Virus record (IMG/VR): IMGVR_UViG_3300020733_000088
Coordinates: 1-21,754 of that record
DNA: 21,754 bases
Strand: one strand, 5' to 3'
Source of the DNA: a virus
The notes under the pieces are model-generated. The model worked only from the letters and a program-made list of their open reading frames with translations. It did no database searches and was not told the DNA's origin. Made by a program: the position numbers and the translations under genes. This document shows, piece by piece, positions 11,143-18,585 of this stretch. Every line of letters starts with the position of its first letter. The first letter of the stretch is position 1.

Positions 11143-12626
11143 TATTTGCCTTCTAACTTAGTTAAGCGGTCATTGATTTCTTTTAATGCCGATATGGTGA
11201 ATACGCCTAATTTATCATAAGCAATAGCATCTGGTTGATTATCTTTATTGTAAGTAACCATTGGTTTTAATTCAGGAATTAAATCCACATCTTCTGCAAT
11301 TAAACCAAATTGTTTAACATTTGGGGTATCGGATACTTCTGCCTTATATGTAAAACTTACTGGATTAAGTTTAACAAGGGCAGAAAGATAACCAGTATTA
11401 TCAATTTTTATATTTTCTTTATATCGCCGTGAAGATGAATTGTAATAAAATCTACCATTAGACGATCTCCACCAAACGGCGTAATCGGTTGAACTGTTGT
11501 AAGTAGTCATTGCGTGAACTTGAAGATTTCCACCTATATCGGCAGTTCCAGATGTAGTAAGCGATGCGGCAGTAAGCGCTCCGGCGGCTGACCAATTATA
11601 GATACCAGAGAATCCAAGAGTTACTGAATTAAAGGTAGCATCTCCAGTAGAAGAATTAAGGAAGAAAGCACCGCTACCACTTAAATAAGTTGAACCAATC
11701 GTAAAACCACCAACGGTTCCAGCAGAAGCATGGATTGTTCCTGTGATATTTGCGCTAGTGGCGGTAAGATTTCCTGAACTATCTACATGAAAAGTTCCTG
11801 ATCCGTTATTTATATCAAACCCTACAAGATTTCCAGCCGTTATTTGAGTTGCTTGAATAGACCCTGCATAAACATAAGATGAAGATATTTGAGTGGCAGT
11901 AATGGTTCCAGCGGCAATTTGAGTTGCGGTTATTGTTCCAGATGTAATAACGCTTGCGTTTAATGATCCTGTTTGAATTCTGCTTGCAGCAAGATAGCCT
12001 GTTGAAATATTGCCAGCATTAATGTTTGATACATTAACTACGCTTGCATCAATAGTTCCTGATGTAATTTTATTAGCAGAAAAATTAGCAAGAGCGTTTG
12101 TTCCAAGCGATGTTGGACTCCAGCCAGAACCAGTCCAATAAGAAATTGCGTTATCAGAAGAAGTGTTAAACCACATATCGCCAGTAATAAACTGAGTACC
12201 TGTGTATGGGGTTGTTGGGGTTGATCCTTGACGATAAATAGCGTTCTTGCCATTAGCGGTACTTTGAGCAGCAGTAATAGCGGAATCTTGAGCAGAAACC
12301 CAAAATGAACCATCCCAAATAAAAAGTTTGTTTCCTAATGCCGTATCAATCCATTGGTCATTAACTGCATTGGCGGTTGGGGCGGTTCCTGAATAAAAAA
12401 CTGTGTTCTTTGTGCCAGCAAGGGCAATGGCGGTAGTGGCTTGGGTATTAGCAAATTGGGCGGCAGTAGTGGCTTGAGTTGCAAGAACGGTAGCTTGAAC
12501 CGCCGTTGCTTGCGCGGCATCGGCAGTATCCTGCGGCCCACTAGGGCCAGTTTCTAATTTACGCAAACGATCATTTATGGTTGCAAACATATCTTGTATG
12601 TTTGGGGTCATATTGATATAAGACAT
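11142..12626 (-). CDS. Tail fibre with C-terminal S74 self-cleaving chaperone, 494 aa
   Basis: Probably the receptor-binding fibre, a trimer. Residues 1-80 form a collagen-like/helical attachment region rich in Ala/Gln/Thr (AQATAVQATVLATQATTAAQ). Residues about 180-265 have repeats of the type 'ITSGTITATQI' expected to make a triple beta helix. The last 98 residues form a peptidase S74 intramolecular chaperone: the motif SSRRYKENI (from 398) has Ser398 as nucleophile and Lys403 as base, so autocleavage before Ser398 should release the chaperone after trimer folding. The helix ALKEINDRLTKLE ends the chaperone. The ATG overlaps the TAA of the upstream tail gene. Confidence 0.88.
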   Translation of the reverse strand: MSYINMTPNIQDMFATINDRLRKLETGPSGPQDTADAAQATAVQATVLATQATTAAQFANTQATTAIALAGTKNTVFYSGTAPTANAVNDQWIDTALGNKLFIWDGSFWVSAQDSAITAAQSTANGKNAIYRQGSTPTTPYTGTQFITGDMWFNTSSDNAISYWTGSGWSPTSLGTNALANFSANKITSGTIDASVVNVSNINAGNISTGYLAASRIQTGSLNASVITSGTITATQIAAGTITATQISSSYVYAGSIQATQITAGNLVGFDINNGSGTFHVDSSGNLTATSANITGTIHASAGTVGGFTIGSTYLSGSGAFFLNSSTGDATFNSVTLGFSGIYNWSAAGALTAASLTTSGTADIGGNLQVHAMTTYNSSTDYAVWWRSSNGRFYYNSSSRRYKENIKIDNTGYLSALVKLNPVSFTYKAEVSDTPNVKQFGLIAEDVDLIPELKPMVTYNKDNQPDAIAYDKLGVFTISALKEINDRLTKLEGK

Positions 12627-13825
12627 TAGTTAGTCACCACCTGTCCTGTGCCAAAAAGCGGTTTAGTAAGAGTGACTGTAATTCTATCGGGGCCGTTTTC
12701 GCCCGGCTGAGCGTTCATAGCCACAATTCGATATTGGGTACTTAATCCGTTAGGAAAACGATCATCTTGTAAGACAAGGCGAACAAAATCACCTACGCCA
12801 TAAGTGCCAAATTGAGGATCGCCATAAGAAGGCAAGACCACCTGAACAGTAGTTGGAGGTTGGGATATAGCATTGAGATTGCCAAGAGTAATAGAACCAA
12901 GAAGCGGCTTGCTAACCACATCGATAAGGCTGATGGAATCTTCTAAGAGCGCGGCGGTTCCGGTAGAGCTGATAGTTCCACCTGTTGTATCGTCAGTAGC
13001 GGTGGCTTGATATTTATTAACATTTGCGCCATAGCCCAAACCATAAAGGGTATTAGCAGATTTAATGCCATCTTCGGGGAAAGTGTATTCAACAAGATTG
13101 CCTGGAAATTGAAATACTGTAGTGGCTAAACTTAAACCATTGCCAAGGTAAGGCGATCCCATAGCAAAGTTTTTAACAATTTTGTTAGATGATGAACCTT
13201 CGGCTGACTGGGTGTAGGTAATAGCAAAATCAAAGAATGGCTGAGCAGTACCCACATCAAGACCATCAGAAAGGTCTTTAATGGCCTGATACAACTGTTT
13301 TAATTCAAAGTTGTAATAAGTGCGGCTGACCGAATAACCTGAGGTTGTAGTAGTGGTTTTTAGCCCAATATTGCCATGAGATACGCCTTGAGCGTAAGAG
13401 ATAAGATCATTAGCAATATAACAAGGATCTTTTGAAGTGTAGGCAATTTGAGTGTGGCTTGTGGAATAGTAACTAGGGTTATTAGCCGATGTGATTCTTC
13501 GCCGAGTAAAGTAACTCATCATTTCTTGAGCAGTAATACTAAGGATTTGAGTTGAGGAATCCCAACTGCGATCCCAAATAATTCCACCCCATACAATTTG
13601 ATCGCCATACATTACATAAAGGCAAGTTTGAGAAGGTGAAGTTCCGTCAAGGGCGTTCATTCCTATAACATCAATACCTGACAAAAGGAGATCGCCTGTA
13701 AATGTTCCAATGCTATTTAGTTGCTGAGTAAAATTTACATTTGTGAATGGCAACTCAGAGAGAATTGGATTAGGCGTTGCACCGTTCTGCCATAGGGCAG
13801 TAGTCATATATCGAAATTCTGACAT
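12626..13825 (-). CDS. Minor tail protein, baseplate hub/tail-associated, 399 aa
   Basis: The order of a distal-tail-like protein, this gene and a fibre matches siphophage baseplates, where the equivalent protein forms the trimeric hub and carries fibres or lysin domains. The sequence is beta-rich (RYMTTALWQNGATPNPILSE at the start, WGGIIWDRSWDSS, a DDRFPNGLSTQYRIV strand near the end), typical of SiphoGp37-like proteins. No peptidase motif was seen, so cell-wall cutting activity is not predicted. Start and stop overlap neighbouring genes by single bases (TAATG), so stoichiometry is tied to the tail genes. Confidence 0.75.
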   Translation of the reverse strand: MSEFRYMTTALWQNGATPNPILSELPFTNVNFTQQLNSIGTFTGDLLLSGIDVIGMNALDGTSPSQTCLYVMYGDQIVWGGIIWDRSWDSSTQILSITAQEMMSYFTRRRITSANNPSYYSTSHTQIAYTSKDPCYIANDLISYAQGVSHGNIGLKTTTTTSGYSVSRTYYNFELKQLYQAIKDLSDGLDVGTAQPFFDFAITYTQSAEGSSSNKIVKNFAMGSPYLGNGLSLATTVFQFPGNLVEYTFPEDGIKSANTLYGLGYGANVNKYQATATDDTTGGTISSTGTAALLEDSISLIDVVSKPLLGSITLGNLNAISQPPTTVQVVLPSYGDPQFGTYGVGDFVRLVLQDDRFPNGLSTQYRIVAMNAQPGENGPDRITVTLTKPLFGTGQVVTN

Positions 13826-14631
13826 TAGAGATACGCATTTCTGTAATTAATTTGCATAGTTCCGCTACTCATTGTCCAGGTTGCTGAACTTTGTGGTGGC
13901 ACATTAAGCCAATAGTAACCTGAAACAAAAGTATTTCTAGCCGAAGTTGCGCCCTGACCAATGACTCTTTGAAGAAGGTCAATAGTCATTGTTGCGCTAC
14001 TGCTCGTAGAAAAGAGCATATTGTAAGTGCCGTCAGAAATGGTAAAGGTTGATGGAGTTGTTGTTATGGTGATGTAAGGGCAAGTTGTGGCAGTTCCGTT
14101 ATTTACAAGGGAAATAGAGCTACCCGAACCAGTTTTGGCAGTATCGTCATAATAACGAGGGTCAGGGAAAAAGAATTCAACTTGAGTGGTGATATATCCG
14201 TAAGTGTAATCAGGATCAATAGAGGTTTCAATTTTGCGAACTCTGCCATACATACGCTTCAAACCTGTAACTGTGGAGTCACCGGCGAGAGATTCATTGA
14301 CAAGTTGGAATTGGAATAAACCAAATATTTGCAACTGAGAAGGTGTGCCAATTTGTAAAGGCATAAAGGCGGTTTGTAACTGCTTGTAGTAATACTGAGC
14401 GTTGTGAGTTCCATCGCCAATAATGACAATATCAATCGTAACTGTTCGACCATCATAGAAATCGCGCCCTGAATACGAGCCGTCAATATAACCTCGGTTA
14501 TCATCTTGAACACGCAAAGGCGGTAGGCTGGCAAGCCCATCTACATTCTCAACAATGTAAGGCGTTCCCGATCCAAAGATAAAACCATTGTAAGCAAACT
14601 GATATGGATTTAGACTTGATACGCTTCCCAT
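13825..14631 (-). CDS. Distal tail protein (Dit-like), 268 aa
   Basis: Located directly downstream of the tape measure, the standard position of the Dit hexamer that joins tube to baseplate. The N-terminal part has the expected 'NPYQFAYNGFIFGSGTPYIV' and DGRTVTIDIVIIG strands; 'FQLVNESLAGDSTVTGLKRM' and the tail-tube-like 'TTQVEFFFPDPRYYDD' are in the middle, and the C-terminal 90 residues are a beta sandwich (TFTISDGTYNMLFSTSSS, WTMSSGTMQIN). Start and stop overlap neighbouring genes. The fold assignment is from position and general pattern, not a residue-level signature. Confidence 0.75.
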   Translation of the reverse strand: MGSVSSLNPYQFAYNGFIFGSGTPYIVENVDGLASLPPLRVQDDNRGYIDGSYSGRDFYDGRTVTIDIVIIGDGTHNAQYYYKQLQTAFMPLQIGTPSQLQIFGLFQFQLVNESLAGDSTVTGLKRMYGRVRKIETSIDPDYTYGYITTQVEFFFPDPRYYDDTAKTGSGSSISLVNNGTATTCPYITITTTPSTFTISDGTYNMLFSTSSSATMTIDLLQRVIGQGATSARNTFVSGYYWLNVPPQSSATWTMSSGTMQINYRNAYL

Positions 14632-15908
14632 TATTTGCCTTTCGTAACGCCTAGTGTTGCTTGTTTTGTAACTTGTGCAGCAACCGCGCTAGGGTTTGGA
14701 TTATTAATAATATTAGTAATTGTAACTGATCCAGTCTTGGCTGATTTGCTATATCCGCTTTTTGCTTTGCTTGTCTTTGTAGATGTGTCATAACGAGTTA
14801 CACCACGACCAGCAAGATTGGGAGTAACACTTGGTTTAGGGGTTGGTGTTGCAACTTTAGAAGCACCCGATGAAGAGAGATCTTTATGAAGCAAAAAACC
14901 GCCATAGACTGCGGCAGCTCCAGCAAGGGCGGCAGTTGCGGCGGCTACGCTAATACCACCCGTTGCAAAGGCATCTGCAATAGCGGCTGCGGCTGCGGCA
15001 TCTCGAAGTGCTTGATACGCTTTAATCATTGTGCCAATAGCAGATATGATTCCGGCAACTTTAGGAACTGCCCAAATAACGGCTAGGGCTACGCCAAGAC
15101 CTTCAAAAATTGTCTTGTGATCGCTAATAAACTTGAATAACTTTTCTAAGCCTGGAATACCTGTATTAGTAATCCAGTTGGTGAGTTTTGTAAGGGTTGG
15201 TACGAGTTTAGTTCCGACCTGAACTTCAAGCGCTTGGAAGTTAGCCTGAGCGACTTGAATAGATCCTGATAGCGTGTTTTTAAACTGATAAGCCGCACCG
15301 CCAGCGCGTGATTCAATAGCCTTAAGGATTTCAGCAAAAGAAGCGCCTTTAGGAATTGTCTTACCAAGGGCAAGACCTAGATCGCCAAGACCTTTAGCTT
15401 GACCAATAGAGGCACGAGCTACAAGAGTTCCTGCATCGGCAAGGGATATTTGTTTAAACCGAGCAAGATCGGCTGCGGCTCCAAGGCTATTAAGGGCAAG
15501 TTGTGGACTACCTGAAGCGGCGGTCATCTTGGCTAATGCGCCGTAAGTATCGTTATAGGTAAATCCAAGAGCCATCATTGCTTTAGCGTGTTCGTCAATA
15601 ACAGGCTTAGCGGCGGCAAAACTAACGCCAGTATTTTTAACGGCTATCTCAAGATTAGCCTGAGATTTCTCAACGGTATCAAGAGTCTTTACGCTGGCAA
15701 TACCAAAAGCAGCAAACGCTCCACCCAATCCAAGGATTGCCGTACCGGCAAGTTTAGAAGCTTTTTCCATTTTACCAAGAGCGCCACTAGCAAGAACGCC
15801 ATTCTTTTCCATTGTTGCAAGTTCTTTATTGACTTTGCCAAAAGTAGCAAGAGCTTCAGTAGCTTTAGCCTTTATCTCAAAGAGAACTGGGGGAAAGAAC
15901 TCTGCCAT
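14631..15908 (-). CDS. Tail tape measure protein, 425 aa
   Basis: Tape measure proteins set the length of the tail and are ejected with DNA. Features: helical N-terminus (EIKAKATEALATFGKVNKEL), Gly/Ala-rich hydrophobic segments (GTAILGLGGAFAAFGIA near 54-70; GLGVALAVIWAVPKVAGII near 270-288; Ala-rich up to about 340), Ala/Lys helices and a Thr/Ser/Lys-rich C-terminus. At about 0.15 nm per residue, 425 residues predict a tail of about 64 nm, short for a siphovirus. GAGG precedes the ATG. It follows the chaperone and gp10-like genes, confirming the tail region. Confidence 0.9.
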   Translation of the reverse strand: MAEFFPPVLFEIKAKATEALATFGKVNKELATMEKNGVLASGALGKMEKASKLAGTAILGLGGAFAAFGIASVKTLDTVEKSQANLEIAVKNTGVSFAAAKPVIDEHAKAMMALGFTYNDTYGALAKMTAASGSPQLALNSLGAAADLARFKQISLADAGTLVARASIGQAKGLGDLGLALGKTIPKGASFAEILKAIESRAGGAAYQFKNTLSGSIQVAQANFQALEVQVGTKLVPTLTKLTNWITNTGIPGLEKLFKFISDHKTIFEGLGVALAVIWAVPKVAGIISAIGTMIKAYQALRDAAAAAAIADAFATGGISVAAATAALAGAAAVYGGFLLHKDLSSSGASKVATPTPKPSVTPNLAGRGVTRYDTSTKTSKAKSGYSKSAKTGSVTITNIINNPNPSAVAAQVTKQATLGVTKGK

Positions 15909-15917
15909 AGTAGCCTC

Positions 15918-16319
15918 CTAGAGAGCCAAGTGTTTGCGGATAATGCCAAGTGCCATAGGTCTAAACTTTTCCCACGCTGGCTTCATATATGGGAACTTTG
16001 TATCTTTAGGCCAGTTGCCCCCACCAAGTTCAACCCTGCGACCATAGATAATTGTTGGGCCAACTACGGCTGAATAGGTGGCAAACCCCTCGCGCATCTT
16101 CTCGCCCTTAATAGATCGGCGCAAGTTGCCTGTGCGGTTCATTGGTGGCTTGTTGGGTTCGGCTTTAGTACTAGGTTGGCGCTTGCCTTTAATTTGTTCT
16201 TTAGAAAGTTGAATAAGTTGAGTCATCATCTCATCGCGCGCCATACGAGCGCCATCATCAATACGAGTCTGAGCCTTTAAAATTGAACGCATAACTTCAG
16301 GAATGTTGTTCTCGATCAT
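15918..16319 (-). CDS. HK97 gp10-like tail completion protein, 133 aa
   Basis: The family pattern is visible: a helical N-terminus (NIPEVMRSILKAQTRIDDGA), 'P.NRTGNLRRSIKGEK' near residues 60-76 and 'SAVVGPTIIYGRRVELGG..' near 84-100, followed by 'FPYMKPAWEKF', the signature 'P.M.PA...' end of gp10-like proteins. These sit at the head-tail joint or at the end of the tail tube. AGGAGG lies 6 bases before the ATG at 16319; an earlier TTG would leave no spacing. The location between the chaperone and tape measure is unusual; the gene generally precedes the tube protein. Its start overlaps the end of the -1 frame product. Confidence 0.82.
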   Translation of the reverse strand: MIENNIPEVMRSILKAQTRIDDGARMARDEMMTQLIQLSKEQIKGKRQPSTKAEPNKPPMNRTGNLRRSIKGEKMREGFATYSAVVGPTIIYGRRVELGGGNWPKDTKFPYMKPAWEKFRPMALGIIRKHLAL

Positions 16320-16844
16320 TTTCAACCTCCTTGACTATGCCCCATATTTTGATAATCCAATCAACTATTTCTGCGGGTTGCTCGTCTGTTTCTTGAGGAG
16401 TCCAACCAAATTCTTTCGCGCATAAATAGTAAAAATATTCTTCATAAGGATAATCAAAGTTTTCGTTAGTTTGATTACCTTCTATAACCCACTTTAGGCG
16501 TTCAACTCTCCTAAAGGGCTATCGGGGTTCTGCTGGTTAGCAGGGGTATCGGTAAAGTCTGTAAAGATAGCCGATTGAGCCTTAGCCGCTTCTGCCGCTA
16601 AAGCATCGTAGTCAGGCATAGTTAGCTCATCAAGTGAGACGATGTGAATTGATGGGATAATAAGGTCAAACGACCACGACTCGACAAGAACCGCAATTAA
16701 GCCATCGGTCATAGACATAGCCTGAAGCAAGCCTTCTTGACCATTAGCCGCCGCAACAACCTTCTTGCGATCTTTCACGCGTAGGGTTGATGGGTCGCGC
16801 AATACTGCGGTGTTACCTGATGGGAGCGTAATAGTTTTAGACAT
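16297..16844 (-). CDS. Tail assembly chaperone frameshift product (G-T type), about 182 aa
   Basis: Predicted -1 fusion: 111 codons of the upstream reading frame, then 71 residues in the -1 frame, beginning RRVERLKWVIEGNQTNENFD and ending at the TGA at 16297. The -1 frame is stopped by TAG immediately before the heptamer CCCTTTA and open from there to 16297, so the slip must occur at CCCTTTA. The extension is acidic and aromatic (YPYEEYFYYLCAKEFGW, DWIIKIWG), like the T domain of siphophage chaperones that binds the tube protein. It is not a separate gene: no start codon precedes it with a good ribosome-binding site. Confidence 0.8.
16494..16844 (-). CDS. Tail assembly chaperone, short form (G-like), 116 aa
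   Basis: Located between the tail tube protein and the tape measure, the fixed position for siphophage chaperones that guide tape measure and tube assembly. It starts MSKTITLPSGNTAVLRDPST; the ATG at 16844 has GGAAGG five bases upstream, whereas a longer version from 16871 lacks one. The central region (SMTDGLIAVLVESWSFDLII) resembles the helical G domains, and the C-terminus is Asn/Pro/Asp-rich, ending in the slippery region. The short and long forms share residues 1-111. The product is needed for tail assembly and absent from mature particles in related phages. Confidence 0.8.
   Translation of the reverse strand: MSKTITLPSGNTAVLRDPSTLRVKDRKKVVAAANGQEGLLQAMSMTDGLIAVLVESWSFDLIIPSIHIVSLDELTMPDYDALAAEAAKAQSAIFTDFTDTPANQQNPDSPLGELNA
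16512..16518 (-). promoter_or_regulatory. Slippery heptamer for -1 frameshift
   Basis: CCCTTTA on the minus strand reads C-CCT-TTA in frame, an exact X-XXY-YYZ site: the tRNAs can move back to CCC-TTT. It comes six codons before the frame-0 stop (TAA at 16494-16496) and right after the -1 frame TAG. A stem overlapping it is described in the findings. Confidence 0.8.
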
Positions 16845-16882
16845 TGGTTTCCTTCCAACTTGCCTTCGCAATAATAGCCCGA

Positions 16883-16911
16883 CTAGGAGAGGGGAAGGCG
16901 GCCTCTCCTAG
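16883..16911 (-). repeat. Perfect hairpin after the tail tube gene
   Basis: Arms CTAGGAGAGG (16883-16892) and CCTCTCCTAG (16902-16911), loop nine bases. It lies 15 bases after the tube stop and no T-run follows on the minus strand, so it is not a classical terminator. It may mark an mRNA end or partial stop that lowers downstream expression. Confidence 0.75.
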
Positions 16912-16925
16912 CGGGATTCTATCGG

Positions 16926-17915
16926 TTACTGGAATGTTCCGCTTGGGAGTGCGTTCTGAAGCGTGAACTTAACAGGTGAATAGCCAGCAGTTGCGCCAAC
17001 ATCTGTTGTATTTCCAAGACCTTCGATATCTACGGTCACTTCAACATAATCAGCGTTGCGCTCAATCGCGCCAGTTACATAAGCACCCTTTGAGAGAGTG
17101 AAAGCAACCTGAGTAGCAGTTGCACCTGAACCTGTTGAGAAGTTGAAGGTAAGGGCTGGCTGAGTGTTGGTGATGTAACGAGTAAGTTCTGCATCATCCT
17201 GCATAACAAAGGTGATCTTACCCTTAGCAGTTAGCGCGCCAAGAAATACCTGATATGGGGATTGAGTATTAGATAGACCCCAAATAGCTTCTGACTTGCG
17301 TGAGAGATCAAGGGTTCCGGTACGAACATAAGCGATCTGCGATCCACCAACTGTTACCGTTCCAGTCCATACCTGAGTAGGAAGAACTGTTGAGAACGAT
17401 GGGGCTGGAGCAGTTGTAGTAACTGATGGGAAGCCCATAGCCTTGACCGTGTATTCCAACATTCCGTCAGCGTTGAATGTAAGACCAAAGTCTGTAATTT
17501 GAGCGCCTGGATATTGGCGTGTGTTGGCTGAATAGAAGTCTGTGATGGTGAGAGCCTTTGGCTGAGCATCGCCAGTTGTTCCTACGGCGTTCTTAACCGC
17601 AATAGCGTGTGTGTAAGGGGCTGATGAACCTGTTGTGGTTACATCGCCAAGTACGCCAGCGATCCAGTAGCCGATTGTGTCTGCAAAGACTGGCCCACCA
17701 AAGTCAATGGTTGTGTGACGGCGGCCCTGAACATAGGCGTAGTTCTCAACGAGTGAGCCACGAAGCCCTGTGTCGTAAAGAGGTGCGATTACATCAACAG
17801 GCTTAAAACTGTTCATGGTAACTGGCACAAAGTTTGTAGCCGTTACTGGTGTTCCTTTTGTCGTTTCTAGGGCAACGCCTAAATACGACTTAACGGATGG
17901 TTGTGCTAGTGCCAT
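16926..17915 (-). CDS. Major tail (tube) protein, 329 aa
   Basis: Position before the chaperone and after the terminator-like gene is that of the tube protein. The N-terminus (MALAQPSVKSYLGVALETTK GTPV) and the 'HTTIDFGGPVFADTIGYWIA' stretch (residues about 66-85) are typical of actinophage tube proteins. The body is beta-rich: FGLTFNADGMLEYTVKAMGF, WTGTVTVGG, QVAFTLSKGAYV and VEVTVDIEGLGN. The C-terminus may add an Ig-like surface region, but this is not clear. ATG overlaps the TAA of the 51-residue gene by one base; a hairpin follows the stop. Expected to be the most abundant tail protein. Confidence 0.85.
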   Translation of the reverse strand: MALAQPSVKSYLGVALETTKGTPVTATNFVPVTMNSFKPVDVIAPLYDTGLRGSLVENYAYVQGRRHTTIDFGGPVFADTIGYWIAGVLGDVTTTGSSAPYTHAIAVKNAVGTTGDAQPKALTITDFYSANTRQYPGAQITDFGLTFNADGMLEYTVKAMGFPSVTTTAPAPSFSTVLPTQVWTGTVTVGGSQIAYVRTGTLDLSRKSEAIWGLSNTQSPYQVFLGALTAKGKITFVMQDDAELTRYITNTQPALTFNFSTGSGATATQVAFTLSKGAYVTGAIERNADYVEVTVDIEGLGNTTDVGATAGYSPVKFTLQNALPSGTFQ

Positions 17916-18070
17916 TATTCATCTCCTACTGTTGGCTTGGACTTGGTGGACTTTGATGAAACATTTGCTGCGCTGAAATCTTCAGGCGCTTCAAAGGTGT
18001 CATTAGGTTGAACTGTTACTGCGATACTTGGGAAAACTCGCTCATCTGAGCCTGTATAAGTGAACTGCAT
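17915..18070 (-). CDS. Small head-tail region protein, 51 aa
   Basis: Short gene MQFTYTGSDERVFPSIAVTV..., with a strong AGGAG site before the ATG and a one-base overlap with the tube gene (TAATG). The sequence begins with a short beta segment (QFTYTGSDERVFPSIAVTVQ), then an acidic middle (NDTFEAPEDFSA) and a Ser/Lys-rich tail (SSKSTKSKPTVGDE). Small genes of this type precede the tube gene in many actinophages and read like a short stretch of tail-tube or neck protein. No function established. Confidence 0.65.
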   Translation of the reverse strand: MQFTYTGSDERVFPSIAVTVQPNDTFEAPEDFSAANVSSKSTKSKPTVGDE

Positions 18071-18078
18071 GATTACTC

Positions 18079-18585
18079 CTATGCGTTGATTACTTGGGTA
18101 ACATCAAATCGAACAACCGCCCAAGTTTCGGTAGCAGTACCATTGGTGGACATTGGTTCGCCGTAAGATGTGTTAATGACTGGTTCTGCCGCTTGCCATA
18201 CAAGTACACCTGACTTATCGCCAAACTGATGATCTGAGCGAAGGCGGTTCTTGAGGTTGTCTATCACTCGGTCAAAGTCAGCCATAGCATCCTCGGCATC
18301 ATTTTCTAGCGAATGATGAAAGAGCTGAATTGCTACTGAGTAATCAACCTTCTTGATGCCAGTAGCCACACCTGCTGAGGTATAGCCACCCAAGCCGATA
18401 CGAGTTTCGGTTTCTGACTCAATAAAGACTACGGCAGCGCAACGGCTTCTCTGAGAAGGTAGGGCATTGACCTCAAAGTTAATACGCTTAGGAAAAGAGG
18501 TAAAGACCTGATTAATGCCATCTACCTGCGGTGGCTTGATGAAGGTGGCAATAGTATCTCGGGCTTCTTTGCGACCTACTGCCAT
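18079..18585 (-). CDS. Tail terminator-like protein, 168 aa
   Basis: In the position before the tube gene where tail terminator and head-closure proteins lie. The N-terminus (MAVGRKEARDTIATFIKPPQ) is followed by strands (RCAAVVFIESETETRIGLGG) and helices that include VDYSVAIQLFHHSLENDAED and MADFDRVIDNLKNRLRSD; the C-terminal 'TATETWAVVRFDVTQ' gives a final strand pair. The mixed alpha/beta pattern matches terminator-type proteins, but no residue-level signature was found. Its ATG overlaps the TAA of the adaptor gene (TAATG). Confidence 0.65.
   Translation of the reverse strand: MAVGRKEARDTIATFIKPPQVDGINQVFTSFPKRINFEVNALPSQRSRCAAVVFIESETETRIGLGGYTSAGVATGIKKVDYSVAIQLFHHSLENDAEDAMADFDRVIDNLKNRLRSDHQFGDKSGVLVWQAAEPVINTSYGEPMSTNGTATETWAVVRFDVTQVINA

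Noticed and set aside
11870-12070. Tandem repeats in the tail fibre as a possible recombination hot spot
   Set aside because: The repeats are at protein level with diverged DNA, as expected for a triple-helix fibre, so a separate DNA element is not supported.
14259-14540. 93-residue minus-strand frame inside the distal tail gene
   Set aside because: Different frame of the same strand within a gene supported by position and strand pattern; no ribosome-binding site.
15588-16073. 161-residue plus-strand frame
   Set aside because: Spans antisense across the end of one tail gene and start of another; no start signal and Lys/Ser/Phe-rich random-looking sequence.
16320-16325. TTG start two codons before the gp10-like ATG
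   Set aside because: It would abut the AGGAGG site without spacing; ATG at 16319 has correct spacing.
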